64,000 nucleotides of DNA from Burkholderia ubonensis (GCF_001718695.1 NZ_CP013420.1:744001-808000), one strand, 5' to 3'; shown: positions 25,765 through 35,344, counted from the stretch's first letter. Translations and numbers: made by a program. The notes: generated by a model not told the origin, from the sequence alone.

Positions 25765-26727
25765 TCACGCGTCCGTGCCGCCCTCGAGCGCCGCCTCCAC
25801 CAGCCTTTCAATAGTGTCATCGTGCCGAAACCCGGCCTCGAGCGCTCGCCTATCCACGAGCGGCGGTTGCCGTCCAAAACGTTGCTCGATCTGATCCACG
25901 GGCGCGTAGTCGATCGTGAACGCGCCGAAGCGCCGGCGCAACGCATCGACGATCTCTCCCACGGAAAGATGCAAGACGGGCGGCGTCCACACGCGGCCCG
26001 TATGCAACGACGCCGCCGGCATGCGCGCGGCGTGCAGCAGGTTGTCCACGCAGCATCTTCGCGACATCCACCATGCGGTAGCGTCGGGCGACACGGGGCA
26101 CGTATAAGCCTCGCCGCGCTGTGCCATGCGAAAGATCTGGCTCATGAACGCCGACCCATGTCCCGACGACAACTCCGGCCGCGCCACGATGCCGGGCAGC
26201 CGCAGCGCGCGGCCGTCCAGCTCGCCGCGACGCGTCCAGTTCGCAAGGATCAGTTCGCCGACCAGCTTGTGCGTACCGTAGCTCGTGGCCGGGTGCGGCG
26301 CCGTGTGCTCATCGACAAAGTTCGGCAACGGTTCGCCCAACACCGCAACGCTGCTCGCGTAGACCACGCGTGCCGCGTACCCGTCGTGCAGCACGGCCTG
26401 CTTCGCGAGAAGTTCGAACAGCGTGAGCATGCCCCACAGATTGACGCTGTCGCCGGCAGCCGGCTCGGCTTCCGCTTGCGCGCCGGGCATGCTTGCCAGA
26501 TGAAAGACGACGTCCACTGGTCTCGCGAGTAGCGGCTCGAGAATCTCGGGGCGGCCGAAATCGCCGGCCACCGCCGTGACGCGCGTGTCACCTGGCGCGC
26601 GCTCCACTCGTCGATCGATCAGCACGAGTTCCGACACATCGCCGGACTGCGTGATGCCATCGTGCAGCAAGCGCTCGACAAGCGCCCTCCCAACGAATCC
26701 TCCCGCTCCTGTGACGAGCACTCTCAT
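25765..26727 (-). CDS. fdeJ: NAD-dependent epimerase/dehydratase (extended SDR, DenD-like); last gene of the fde-like operon
   Basis: 320 aa. The NAD site TGAGGFVGRALVERL is at residues 6-20, VVFHLASMPG is the second strand motif, and the catalytic YxxxK reads SYGTHKLVGE. The closest family by eye is D-erythronate 2-dehydrogenase-like SDRs. The ATG at 26727 overlaps the upstream stop (ATGA). The symbol follows the operon position; its step in flavonoid breakdown is not known to me. Confidence 0.72.
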   Translation of the reverse strand: MRVLVTGAGGFVGRALVERLLHDGITQSGDVSELVLIDRRVERAPGDTRVTAVAGDFGRPEILEPLLARPVDVVFHLASMPGAQAEAEPAAGDSVNLWGMLTLFELLAKQAVLHDGYAARVVYASSVAVLGEPLPNFVDEHTAPHPATSYGTHKLVGELILANWTRRGELDGRALRLPGIVARPELSSGHGSAFMSQIFRMAQRGEAYTCPVSPDATAWWMSRRCCVDNLLHAARMPAASLHTGRVWTPPVLHLSVGEIVDALRRRFGAFTIDYAPVDQIEQRFGRQPPLVDRRALEAGFRHDDTIERLVEAALEGGTDA

Positions 26728-27764
26728 GATCGCAGCGCCTCGCTTGTGACCTCGCTTGTGATCTCATCCCTGACCTGCTCTGCGTCGCGAGACGCGCGCA
26801 CGACCTGCTGGTCGATCGACCCGAACGGCGTGCCGCCCGCGTCGTCGCGAGCCGTCATGCGAACGCGGTCGCCAAACTGCATGAACGGTGTGTGTGCCTT
26901 TCCTTCATCGATCATCTCGATCACGCGCCGCTCGGCAATGCACGCGGACCCGGCGCCGCGGTCCACGTTCGACACCGTGCCGGAACCGACGATCGTCCCC
27001 GCCGACAGCCTGCGCGTACGCGCCGCATGTGCGATGAGCTCGCCGAACCCGAAGCTCATTTCCCCGCCGTGCGGATGCCCGAACCAGCGCTCATTCCAGT
27101 CCACGTGCAAACGCAGATGCACGCGACCGTCGCGCCAATGCTCGCCCAGTTCGTCCGGCGTGACCGCGACGGGCGCAAAGCTCGTGGAGGGCTTGGCCTG
27201 CAGAAACCCGAAGCCGGTCTTCATCTCGCGCGGCCCGAACGCGCGCAGGCTCCAGTCGTTGAGCTGCACGATGAGGCGCACGCGCCGAACCGCATCGTCG
27301 GGCGACACGCCCATCGGCACGTTTGCCACCACCACGCCGAACTCGCCTTCGAAGTCGATGCCGTCGTGTTCGTCCGGCAAGGGCACGTCGTGGTGCGGCC
27401 CGAGAAAATCATCGCTTGCGCCCTGGTACATCACAGGCACCGTGTCGAACTCGGGGATGGGCGGCGTATTGAACGCCTGTTCCATGAGGCGACCGTGATT
27501 CAGGAACGCCGAGCCGTCGCACCACTGCGGACTGCGTGGCAACGGCGCAGCGCAAGCCTGCGGATCGAACGGGCGTGCGTCGGGCAACGCGCCCGCATTC
27601 AGCGCGTCGTAACGTGCCGCGAGTAGCGGCGCGACTGCGTCCCAACGTTGCAGCGCATCGAGCAACGTCGGCGCGATCGGTGCGGCGTCCACGGCATGAC
27701 GAAGGTCACGCGACACGAGCAGCAGGCGGCCGTCGGCGCCGTCCGGCAACGAACTGAATTTCAT
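26724..27764 (-). CDS. fdeI: Fumarylacetoacetate hydrolase (FAH) family protein
   Basis: 346 aa. The C-terminal FAH domain has metal ligands visible in GIDFEGEFGVVV (Glu/Glu) and the Asp/Lys positions in LNDWSLRAFGPREMKTGFGFLQAKPSTSFAPV; GSGTVSNVDRG closes the fold. FAH enzymes hydrolyse C-C bonds of acylpyruvates or isomerise ring-cleavage products, fitting a late step after extradiol cleavage. The start overlaps the cupin stop (ATGA). Symbol assigned from operon order. Confidence 0.78.
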   Translation of the reverse strand: MKFSSLPDGADGRLLLVSRDLRHAVDAAPIAPTLLDALQRWDAVAPLLAARYDALNAGALPDARPFDPQACAAPLPRSPQWCDGSAFLNHGRLMEQAFNTPPIPEFDTVPVMYQGASDDFLGPHHDVPLPDEHDGIDFEGEFGVVVANVPMGVSPDDAVRRVRLIVQLNDWSLRAFGPREMKTGFGFLQAKPSTSFAPVAVTPDELGEHWRDGRVHLRLHVDWNERWFGHPHGGEMSFGFGELIAHAARTRRLSAGTIVGSGTVSNVDRGAGSACIAERRVIEMIDEGKAHTPFMQFGDRVRMTARDDAGGTPFGSIDQQVVRASRDAEQVRDEITSEVTSEALRS

Positions 27765-28357
27765 CGTGCCTCCCTCTCCGTCCGGCTCGCGAGCGCGGCG
27801 GCAATCGCCGGGTCGTAGACGCCGTCGATCAACACGAACAGCATCCGGCACATGCGTCCCGAGCGATTCGCCCACGCATGGTTGGTCCCCCGTTGAATCA
27901 CCACGTTGCCCTGCTTCAGCACGACCTCGGCGCCGTCGAGTATCAACGTCATCTCGCCTTCGATCACGACGCCATAGTCGATCGACTCCGTGCGATGCAT
28001 GAGCGGATGCGGCGAGTCGGCCTGGACGGTCGATGCATCGGCGTTGCCGATCTGGCTGAACGCCGCATGCATGGCCGCGGCGCCGTGCGCGAGAAACTCC
28101 GGCGTGTCGGGCGGAATGTCGATGAAGCGCACGCGCGTGCCGTATCTCGGCGGCGGCAACATGAGCTCGCCGATGGTGGGATCGGAGCCGTTGTTCACCA
28201 CCGCGGGGCTTTCCGACGTGCTCCAGACTTCGTGGAATACCGTGCCGGGAATCGCGGCAATTTCCGCGACGGTGGACAACGGACCATCGGACATGACGAT
28301 CGCCCGGCCGTTGGCGTCATGGCCGGTCACGACGCGACGAATGGTGGAAAAGCTCAT
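27761..28357 (-). CDS. fdeH: Cupin-domain protein
   Basis: 198 aa. One cupin barrel: MHRTESIDYGVVIEGEMTLILDG (motif 1, without the full two-His set) and GNVVIQRGTNHAWANRSGRMCRMLFVLID (motif 2 with its His). Too short for gentisate dioxygenase; it may be an isomerase, dioxygenase or accessory protein. ATGA overlaps at both ends. Symbol from operon order. Confidence 0.72.
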   Translation of the reverse strand: MSFSTIRRVVTGHDANGRAIVMSDGPLSTVAEIAAIPGTVFHEVWSTSESPAVVNNGSDPTIGELMLPPPRYGTRVRFIDIPPDTPEFLAHGAAAMHAAFSQIGNADASTVQADSPHPLMHRTESIDYGVVIEGEMTLILDGAEVVLKQGNVVIQRGTNHAWANRSGRMCRMLFVLIDGVYDPAIAAALASRTEREAR

Positions 28358-29169
28358 GCTGCGCGCTCCGCATCGGGTTGTTCGAGAATCGCGACGGCGC
28401 GCGTCCAGCCGGCGGAAGCGCCGCGGATCTTGTGCGGGAAGCAACTGATCGTGAAGCCGGCGGGCGGCAACGCTTCGAGGTTGTGCAGTTTCTCCAGATG
28501 GCAGTAGCCGATGTCGCGGCCGGCCTTGTGCCCTTCCCAGATCAGCGACGTATCGCCCGTCTGCGCAATCTTCGTCGCGGTGTAGGAGAACGGCGCGTCC
28601 CAACTCCAGGCGTCGGTGCCCGTCAGGCGCACGCCGCGCTCCAGCAGATACATGGTGGCCTCGTAGCCCATGCCGCAGCCCGCGTTCACGTAATCGCCGT
28701 GCCCATAGCGCGAGCCGGCCCGCGTGTTCACGACGACGATGTCGAGCGGCTGCAACGCGTGGCCGATACGCGCCAGTTCGGCCTCGACATCGGCGGCGCT
28801 CGCGACGTAGCCATCGGGGAAATGGCGGAAATCGAGCTTCACGCCGGGCTGGAAACACCACTCCAGCGGCACCTCGTCGATCGTGATGGACGGCCGCGCC
28901 TCGCCGAGCCGTGCGTCCATGGTCGAATGGAAATGCCAGGGCGCGTCCAGATGCGTGCCGCTGTGCGTCGTGAGCGTGACCCATTCCGCGGCGGCAGCCT
29001 CGCCGTCGGGATAATCGTCGGCTTTCGTGCCCGGCAGCATGGCCATGAATTCGGGCAACGTGTCTGCGTGCTTCTGGTAGGTGATCTTCGGCGCGAGCGG
29101 CGGCGGATCGGACAGCACGTCGTTCTCCAGATAAATGGAGAGATCGACAAACCGGCGAACGGGCTTCAT
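28354..29169 (-). CDS. fdeG: Cyclase-family metal-dependent hydrolase (kynurenine-formamidase-like)
   Basis: 271 aa. The metal-binding signature HSGTHLDAPWHFHS (HxGTHxDxPxH) is near residues 69-82, with a later TGTDAWSWDAPF and YCHLEKLHNLEALPPAGF typical of the family. It probably hydrolyses an ester, lactone or amide bond of an intermediate. The start at 29169 overlaps the MFS stop. Symbol from operon order. Confidence 0.77.
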   Translation of the reverse strand: MKPVRRFVDLSIYLENDVLSDPPPLAPKITYQKHADTLPEFMAMLPGTKADDYPDGEAAAAEWVTLTTHSGTHLDAPWHFHSTMDARLGEARPSITIDEVPLEWCFQPGVKLDFRHFPDGYVASAADVEAELARIGHALQPLDIVVVNTRAGSRYGHGDYVNAGCGMGYEATMYLLERGVRLTGTDAWSWDAPFSYTATKIAQTGDTSLIWEGHKAGRDIGYCHLEKLHNLEALPPAGFTISCFPHKIRGASAGWTRAVAILEQPDAERAA

Positions 29170-30392
29170 GCGTTGACTCCTTGCGTATCAGGACGGCCCT
29201 CGAGCCGCGAAAAGCAGAACACCGCCGCCACCGCGATCATGGCCGCCGCAATGCCCAGGCTGCCGTAGCCCGAATGCTTGACGAGCGTGCCGCCGAGGAG
29301 CGGCCCGATTGCGGCGCCCGTCATCAGCATGGCGGGCGTCGCGGCAACGGCGCGTCCGGTACGGTCGATGCGGGCGAGCATGCCGAACGCGAAGGTATGG
29401 GTGAAGATCATCACGGCGGCAAAGACGGCGGTGGCCGCGGCATACGGCCCGACGGTCGCGCTGTGCGTGATGATCAACGCAAGCGCCGCCTGTAAGATGG
29501 GACCGCCCTGCACCACCCTGCGCCCCGCGATGCGCCGTTCGAGCAGCCCCGCCACCGGTGCGGGAAACAGGTTGACGAAGCCGAGCGCGATCAGCGTGCC
29601 CGTCACGGCGCCGAAGCCGAAACCGTGGTCGAGCCCGATGCGCTGCACGAAGCTGAAGAGCATCGACTGCGTGAGCCCCATGCATCCCACGCCTGCCATG
29701 CCGAACCAGACCGCGCGCGCGAAGCGCGGCTCGGCGACCGACGCCGTGCTGCGTTGCGCGCGAATCGACGGGAATGCCAGGGCGCAGGCAATCGCCGCCG
29801 TAGCCATGATCCCCGCGAACACGCGAAACAGCATGGCGCCGCCGTGTTGCGCGATCAACGCAGGCGTGCCGCCCAGAAACGCGATTGCGAAGATGCCGAG
29901 CGCGAGCCCCGCGCCGGCGAACAGGCGATGCGGATGGCGGCTGCGTCCGATCGTGCCGTGTGCGAAGCTCAGCCCGCAGCCCACGGCGATACCGGCCAAC
30001 GCATGCAGCACCGCCATCGCCGCATAGCCGTCAATCGACGCGATGCCGACGAACGCGAGCGTCGCCGTGCCGAAACCGAGCGTCGCCATGACGCGTGCCG
30101 GCAGACGGTTCAGGCGCGGCGAGAAGAACAGGCTGCCGACGACGGCCCCCGCCAGAAACAGCGTGGCGAGCAGGCCGGCCTGCTGTGGGTCGAGCCGGTA
30201 TGCGCCGATCAGGGTGCCCACCCATACCGGCAAGGCGACCAGATCGACCATGCCGGCACAGTGCGAGACCATCAGGACCGCGATGCCGGATGCGCGCAGG
30301 CGGGTGCCCGCATCCGCGTCCGCATCGGCGCCGCCCGGCAGGTCGACGTGCGCGGCATGCGCCGCGTGTGCCGCAGAAAGGTTCGTTTCCAT
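29166..30392 (-). CDS. fdeF: MFS transporter of the fde-like operon
   Basis: 408 aa with twelve predicted membrane helices after a 30-residue Ala/Asp-rich N-terminal tail. Helix 1 reads GIAVLMVSHCAGMVDLVALPVW; the 2-3 loop is SPRLNRLPARV. Probably takes up the aromatic substrate or exports an intermediate. It sits 14 bp after the monooxygenase. Symbol from operon order. Confidence 0.77.
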   Translation of the reverse strand: METNLSAAHAAHAAHVDLPGGADADADAGTRLRASGIAVLMVSHCAGMVDLVALPVWVGTLIGAYRLDPQQAGLLATLFLAGAVVGSLFFSPRLNRLPARVMATLGFGTATLAFVGIASIDGYAAMAVLHALAGIAVGCGLSFAHGTIGRSRHPHRLFAGAGLALGIFAIAFLGGTPALIAQHGGAMLFRVFAGIMATAAIACALAFPSIRAQRSTASVAEPRFARAVWFGMAGVGCMGLTQSMLFSFVQRIGLDHGFGFGAVTGTLIALGFVNLFPAPVAGLLERRIAGRRVVQGGPILQAALALIITHSATVGPYAAATAVFAAVMIFTHTFAFGMLARIDRTGRAVAATPAMLMTGAAIGPLLGGTLVKHSGYGSLGIAAAMIAVAAVFCFSRLEGRPDTQGVNA

Positions 30393-30406
30393 CGTGGCTC
30401 CGGTCG

Positions 30407-31537
30407 TCAGATCTGCTGCGCGAGCCGCTGGTGCGTCTCGTGCATGATGCGGGTGTGTTCAGCCTTGTCGCCGCCGCTGATCTCGATCTCGCCGAGGCGC
30501 CCGGAGTTTTCCACCACCATGCGGCAGCGCTCCCAGCGCCGCGCCTGGAAAGCCTGCAACGCCGCCTGCACCGTCGCGCCGCGTCCCAGCTCCTCGGCCA
30601 GCACGATGCCGTCTTCTATGCCGATGCCCGCGCCCGCGGCCATATGCGGCGTGGTGGCGTGCACGGCGTCGCCCACCAGCACCACGCGCGCGCTGAACCA
30701 GGGCTGCGGCAGCAGCAGGCTTTCCAGCGGACGATAGATGCAGTGCGACTGCGGTCCCACCTGCGCGCGAATGGATTGCACCAGCGGCGCGCCGAACGGC
30801 GCCAGCAGATCCGCGAGCATGCGCGGCCAGTGCGCGGGATCGACGCGCTCGTTCGTCGGCCGGTCTTCCGTGACGAAGACGTACATTTCTTCCTGCGAAA
30901 CAGGATTGACGCCGACCTTCACCTTCTGCCCCAACCACATCGTGGCGCAGGCAATCTCCGCCGGCCGCGGCACGACCGCACGCCACACGCCCTGACCGGT
31001 GTAGCGCGGCTTGGGCGCATCCGGGAACACGGCATCGCGCACTTTCGAGTACAGGCCGTCGGCGCCCACCACGAGATCGTAGCGGCCGTGCGTGCCGTCC
31101 GTGAACGTCACGTCCACGCCGTCGTCGCGCTGCGCGATCTGCGAGAACGTGCAGCCGAGCCGCACGTGCACGCCGGCCGCACGCGTCGCATCCGCCAGAA
31201 TTCCGGCCAGCGCGGGGCGCATGATGGCTCCGCCGCCGGGCACGTCGTCGCCCGCTACGCGCGGCGTCGGCAACGTGCCGATCGGATGGCCCGCGGCGGT
31301 GAAGAGGTTCACGCCGTCGCCGCCGTGGCCGTGTTCGAAGAAGGCGTCGAGCACGCCCACGGTGCGCAGGGCGCGCAGCGTCGGGCCGCCGATGCTGATG
31401 CCCGCGCCATACGAACGCCAGCCCGTGTCGATTTCCACGAGATCGACGCTCAGGCCGAGCTTCGCGCACTGGATCGCGGTCGTCATGCCGGCGAACCCTC
31501 CGCCGATGACGAGGATGCGCTGAAGGGAGGATGTCAT
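30407..31537 (-). CDS. fdeE: FAD-dependent aromatic monooxygenase (naringenin-8-hydroxylase-like)
   Basis: 376-aa group A flavoprotein hydroxylase. The FAD-binding GxGxxG is GGGFAGMTTA at residues 12-21, the DG motif is VVGADGLYSKVR, and the GD motif is VVLVGDAVHATTPHMAAGAGIGIED. This class uses NAD(P)H and O2 to hydroxylate phenolic rings. In Herbaspirillum the equivalent gene hydroxylates the A ring of naringenin, producing the substrate for ring cleavage. Substrate identity here is inferred from operon identity. Confidence 0.82.
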   Translation of the reverse strand: MTSSLQRILVIGGGFAGMTTAIQCAKLGLSVDLVEIDTGWRSYGAGISIGGPTLRALRTVGVLDAFFEHGHGGDGVNLFTAAGHPIGTLPTPRVAGDDVPGGGAIMRPALAGILADATRAAGVHVRLGCTFSQIAQRDDGVDVTFTDGTHGRYDLVVGADGLYSKVRDAVFPDAPKPRYTGQGVWRAVVPRPAEIACATMWLGQKVKVGVNPVSQEEMYVFVTEDRPTNERVDPAHWPRMLADLLAPFGAPLVQSIRAQVGPQSHCIYRPLESLLLPQPWFSARVVLVGDAVHATTPHMAAGAGIGIEDGIVLAEELGRGATVQAALQAFQARRWERCRMVVENSGRLGEIEISGGDKAEHTRIMHETHQRLAQQI

Positions 31538-31556
31538 AGGGGTGTCTCCTGGTGCT

Positions 31557-31928
31557 TTATGTGATCGATCGTGTGTCGTGCCGGACCAGCACGACGTAGC
31601 CGTCTTCCGTCACTTCGATGGGAACCGCGATCAGCCGCCGGCCGAGGCACGGTCCGAGCAGGCACACGCCGCTCGCCATGTCGAACTGCGCGCCGTGCGC
31701 GTGACAGACGATGCGCGTGGCGTCGCCGTTCAGATAGGCGTCCTTGCGCCAGGCCATCGGCGTGTCGCCGAAATGCGGGCAGGCGTCGCGCCAGGCATGA
31801 AGCTGCTCGCCGCGCCGCACGACGAAGATCGTGTCGCGCCCCGCTCCGTCGGGATCGAAGCCGCGCGCGCCGGGATCGGGCAGATCCGCGACGCTTGCCA
31901 GGCGTACTCGAAGCAATGGCTCGGACAT
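31557..31928 (-). CDS. fdeD: Rieske [2Fe-2S] ferredoxin-like protein
   Basis: 123 aa. The cluster ligands are visible as CPHFGDTP (Cys-x-His) and CHAHGAQFD (Cys-x2-His), spaced as in soluble Rieske ferredoxins. Electron carrier for an oxygenase, lying between the monooxygenase and the extradiol dioxygenase genes. Confidence 0.85.
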   Translation of the reverse strand: MSEPLLRVRLASVADLPDPGARGFDPDGAGRDTIFVVRRGEQLHAWRDACPHFGDTPMAWRKDAYLNGDATRIVCHAHGAQFDMASGVCLLGPCLGRRLIAVPIEVTEDGYVVLVRHDTRSIT

Positions 31929-31940
31929 GGTCGTGCGCGG

Positions 31941-32891
31941 TCAGTCCGCCTTGACGCCGGCCGGCGGCGCCGCACCCGGCGCCCAGTTCTCGCGATGCTG
32001 GAACAGGAACAGCTGCGATGTGTCCGCGCCCAGCGCGGCCTCGCGTGCGGTCCAGTCCGTATCGTGCAGGTCCATGTCGGCGTCGTACTCCACGTGGCAG
32101 CCGAACGGGCTGTTGAAGTACCAGAACCAGTTGGAGCCGAAGCGGTGACGCCCCGGCCCCCAGAACGACTGGTAGCCCTTCGCGACGAACCGCGTGCCTG
32201 CCTGAAGCACCTCGCTCGGACCGCCCATATGGAACGTGAAGTGTTCGCAGCCCTTCATGAACGGTGGCGTCTCGATCATGAACAGTGTGTGATGGTCGAG
32301 CGTGCCGGCCGGCTGCAGGAACGGGCCGACGCCCGTGAAGCGGTCCGTGCAGCGAAAGCCGAGCCGCTCCACGTAGAACGCCTCGGCGCGCGCGGCGTCC
32401 GGCACGAAGTAGACGACGTGCGAAAGCGTGCGCGGCGTGAGCGCGGCATCGTCTCGTGCGCCGACCACGTTCGGTGCGCGTTGCGCCGGCGCGCCGGGCG
32501 CGTTCACCGGCTCGGCGGGCAGCGAAAGCGGCCGGCGCTTCGTGAGCTGAAAGCCGATGGCAAAGCCCATGTCGTCCACCGATTCGATCGACCCGTCGGC
32601 GAGCGTGCGCACTTCGCGGTCGCGATGCAGCTCGCCGGCAATCGCATCGAGCGCCGCGGCGTCGGCCACGCCGTAGACGGTCTTGCGCAGCATGCTCGCC
32701 GTGCCGAGTGAAGGTGCGAGGCGCGCGTCGTCGCGATGCGCGATTTCGATGCCCGTGCCGTCGAGCGCTTCGAAGCGCCCGCCGGTGTCGTCGCGGCGCA
32801 CCGGCACCAGGCCATAGTCGATCAGATACTGGCCGCACGCGGCGACGTCGTCCACGCCGAAGGCCAGCGTATCGAGTCCGATGATGTTCAT
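31941..32891 (-). CDS. fdeC: Extradiol ring-cleavage dioxygenase (VOC family)
   Basis: 316 aa with two vicinal-oxygen-chelate modules, MNIIGLDTLAFGVDDVAACGQYL (residues 1-23) and the catalytic module from LSHVVYFVPDAARAEAFYVERL. Fe(II) ligands fit the His of LSHVV, a His of LDHHTLF and the Glu of CHVEYDADMD. Expected to cleave the dihydroxylated flavonoid A ring. The start is ATG 32891; the longer frame upstream overlaps the hydrolase gene. Confidence 0.83.
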   Translation of the reverse strand: MNIIGLDTLAFGVDDVAACGQYLIDYGLVPVRRDDTGGRFEALDGTGIEIAHRDDARLAPSLGTASMLRKTVYGVADAAALDAIAGELHRDREVRTLADGSIESVDDMGFAIGFQLTKRRPLSLPAEPVNAPGAPAQRAPNVVGARDDAALTPRTLSHVVYFVPDAARAEAFYVERLGFRCTDRFTGVGPFLQPAGTLDHHTLFMIETPPFMKGCEHFTFHMGGPSEVLQAGTRFVAKGYQSFWGPGRHRFGSNWFWYFNSPFGCHVEYDADMDLHDTDWTAREAALGADTSQLFLFQHRENWAPGAAPPAGVKAD

Positions 32892-32917
32892 AAGATTGCG
32901 TTCCAAGAAAAGGTGGA

Positions 32918-34081
32918 TCAGCGTGCGGTGCGTCCGCCGAGGGTTTCGGCGACCCAGTCGGCGATGAAGTGCCCCGCGTTGATGGAGTTGTCGAAGCTCG
33001 AGTGCTGCACGCCGCCTTCGCGTTCGGTGAAGATCTTCAGTTCGCGCTTCGGGCTGTTCACGAGCTGCTCGTAGGTGCGATGCGCCCAGGCCACGGGAAT
33101 CTGCGAGTCCTTCGAGCCGTGCGTGACGAGGAACGGCACCTTGATGCGTTCGACCACGCCGTCGAGATGCACGTCTTCCGCGATGCGCATGAAGTCGTCG
33201 ATGTCTTTGGCGCCCCAGACCCAGCAGACGTGCTTCCAGTAATGCGGCACCGGGAAGTTGCCCTCGCGCTGCAGGCGCTTTTTCTGCACGTCGCGCCAGT
33301 CGTGATTCGCGCCCCATACGACGCCGCACGCGAAACGCGGCTCGAAGGCGACCGCGCGCGGACAGTAGTAGCCGCCGAGCGAGACGCCCTCCATGCCGAT
33401 CCGCTTTGCGTCCACGTCGTCGCGCGTTTCGAGCCAGTCCACGATACGGCTCGCCCAGACCTCGGTGTTGTAGACCGCGTGCATGCCATGCAGCCGCAGC
33501 GCTTCGCCGGTGCCGGGCTGATCGACGATCAGCGACGACACGCCGCGCTGTGCGAGCCATGCCGGCAAGCCGACGAAGTACTTCATTTCCTTGGTCGAAT
33601 CGAGGCCGTTCACCTGCACGAGCAGCGGGCTGCGCGCGCCGCCGGTCTGCTGCGCCTTCACGAGCAGGCCGGACAAGTGCCCATCGCCGTAGGGAATGGC
33701 CACGCGCTCGCAGTTTTCGCCGGTCAGCGCGATGGCCCGGTCGAACGTATCGAGCGAACGGCGGTACAGGTCGATGCGCCCGGGCGCATCGTGCGCAAGC
33801 ATGCGTTCGGCCGTGATGAGATACATGGCGGCACGCCGGTATTTCTCGCCCGCGGAGAGCAGCCGTCCTTGCGCTTCATCTTCGCCTGCGAGGTCGCACA
33901 GGCGGTCGGCCGTCTTGACCCAGGCTTCGCGAAACGCGCGGGTGCCTTCCGCGTCGGGCTGGCGCGACGCCTCCATTAGCGGCGCGCACATGTCCTCGAT
34001 TTCGCCCATGCGCGCGCCCATTTCAATGGCGAGATCGACGGACAGGTTCCAGACGTAGTTGGTAGGAAAGTAGCGAAACAT
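32918..34081 (-). CDS. fdeB: Alpha/beta hydrolase (2,6-dihydropseudooxynicotine-hydrolase/FrsA-like)
   Basis: 387 aa. A helical N-terminal cap (to about residue 135) precedes an alpha/beta core with the nucleophile elbow GVSLGGYY, acid in THGSKDSQIP and His in GGVQHSSFDNS. The best-known relatives hydrolyse a C-C bond next to a ketone, which suits cleavage of the chalcone-like product after ring opening. Symbol from operon order. Confidence 0.77.
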   Translation of the reverse strand: MFRYFPTNYVWNLSVDLAIEMGARMGEIEDMCAPLMEASRQPDAEGTRAFREAWVKTADRLCDLAGEDEAQGRLLSAGEKYRRAAMYLITAERMLAHDAPGRIDLYRRSLDTFDRAIALTGENCERVAIPYGDGHLSGLLVKAQQTGGARSPLLVQVNGLDSTKEMKYFVGLPAWLAQRGVSSLIVDQPGTGEALRLHGMHAVYNTEVWASRIVDWLETRDDVDAKRIGMEGVSLGGYYCPRAVAFEPRFACGVVWGANHDWRDVQKKRLQREGNFPVPHYWKHVCWVWGAKDIDDFMRIAEDVHLDGVVERIKVPFLVTHGSKDSQIPVAWAHRTYEQLVNSPKRELKIFTEREGGVQHSSFDNSINAGHFIADWVAETLGGRTAR

Positions 34082-34132
34082 ACTGATTGCCTTCGTTGAA
34101 ATGACGTATTGCTTGCGATGCGCGCGTAAGCG

Positions 34133-35047
34133 CTAGCCCTTGCGCCCGAAGCCGGGCCACAGCGGAATGGCGATGTTCAGCCACACGTTGTTGCTCTTCG
34201 ATGTATTCGCGGCATACACGCCCTGCTGATAGTTGAGGTTGATGTTCCAGCTTCTCGCGTCGTAGACGAGCGACGGGCCGATGCCGAAGGTCCGCATGCG
34301 ATTGCCCACGTTCGCGCCGTTGGCCTTGTCGTCGCTGAACTGGTTCAGATACTCGCCCACCACGCCGAGCTTCCAGGGGCCGAAGTTCCAGCCGGCCTCG
34401 AACTCGCCGACATAGCCATTGCCCGAGCGATAGTTCGTCGTGCCGTTCTTCGCGTTGAGCAGCAGGCGGTTGGCGATGCCGACGTCGAGGCCGTTGGGCG
34501 CGTTGTAGCGAATCGAGAACACCGGCTGCACCGACGTGTAGCCCACCGCGACGCTCGCCTTCACGGGGCTGTAGGAACCGTTCTCGAACGCGACGTCGAT
34601 GCCCGACGCGATCGCAAGGTTCTGCGACAGGCGCCATTGCAGCAACACGGGTGTCAGCGTGATGTTGGCAAGGCCGTTCTGCGTGCCCGACTGCCCCGCT
34701 ACGCTCGTATGCAGCGACACCACCGGAATGACGAGCTGCGTATAGACGTTCGCGCCCAGCAGATGAAACGGATAGGCCAGCAGCAGACGCGTCGTCTCGG
34801 AGAACACCGACGAATGAAACGGGATGGGCAGCTTCTTGCCGTCGTTGCCATAGAGGCCGTTCGAAAAGCTGTAGTTGAACTGCTGCAGCGCGAACAGGCC
34901 CGGAATCGGCGGAAGATTGGCGAAATTCGTGCCCACCGCGCCGGCGGGATACGGCGAAACCCCGCCTTCGAATGCCTGTGCCGGGTTCATCGAAACGGCT
35001 ACCGATACTGCGCAGCCGATGGCCATTGCGGCCGATTTTTTCAACAT
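34133..35047 (-). CDS. fdeA: Outer-membrane transporter, phenol-degradation MetA/SphA family
   Basis: 304 aa with a signal peptide (MLKKSAAMAIGCAVSVAVSMNPAQAF) and alternating beta-strand pattern to a terminal aromatic-rich strand (NNVWLNIAIPLWPGFG). SGNGYVGEFEAGWNFGPWKLGVVGEYLNQF is the typical barrel signature of the MetA-pathway family, which is often linked to aromatic degradation and probably aids hydrophobic substrate entry. First gene of the operon. Symbol from operon order. Confidence 0.78.
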   Translation of the reverse strand: MLKKSAAMAIGCAVSVAVSMNPAQAFEGGVSPYPAGAVGTNFANLPPIPGLFALQQFNYSFSNGLYGNDGKKLPIPFHSSVFSETTRLLLAYPFHLLGANVYTQLVIPVVSLHTSVAGQSGTQNGLANITLTPVLLQWRLSQNLAIASGIDVAFENGSYSPVKASVAVGYTSVQPVFSIRYNAPNGLDVGIANRLLLNAKNGTTNYRSGNGYVGEFEAGWNFGPWKLGVVGEYLNQFSDDKANGANVGNRMRTFGIGPSLVYDARSWNINLNYQQGVYAANTSKSNNVWLNIAIPLWPGFGRKG

Positions 35048-35242
35048 GCTGTCTCCTCAACCTGGACGGCGTTCGTGCCGCGCGGCGTCTCTTTAGTAGT
35101 GGAAAGCGTGGCGTGCACGGCGCACGCACGAGTCGTACGTGCACGCTGAAAGTGCGCTGACGCTGGCCTCCCGACGCGATGCATGCGTGATCGCAGCGGG
35201 ATGTGACATAGGTTAAGATAGGCCCACGTATTGCAGAAATGG

Positions 35243-35275
35243 ATTCAATCCATACGCGCTATCGATGGTGTGAAT
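35243..35275. promoter_or_regulatory. 33-bp LysR-type dyad, candidate FdeR/nod-box-like operator
   Basis: ATTCAATCCAT (35243-35253), an 11-bp centre, ATGGTGTGAAT (35265-35275): 9 of 11 arm bases are reverse-complementary. It lies in the 297-bp divergent interval, 70 bp before the fdeR start and about 195 bp before fdeA. Size and spacing resemble nod-box-type LysR targets. Confidence 0.6.
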
Positions 35276-35344
35276 ACACTCAGGTGTAACCCTGTATGCC
35301 GCGCTCACACCGCGACAAGAATGAGAAGCACGGAGACACCCCGC

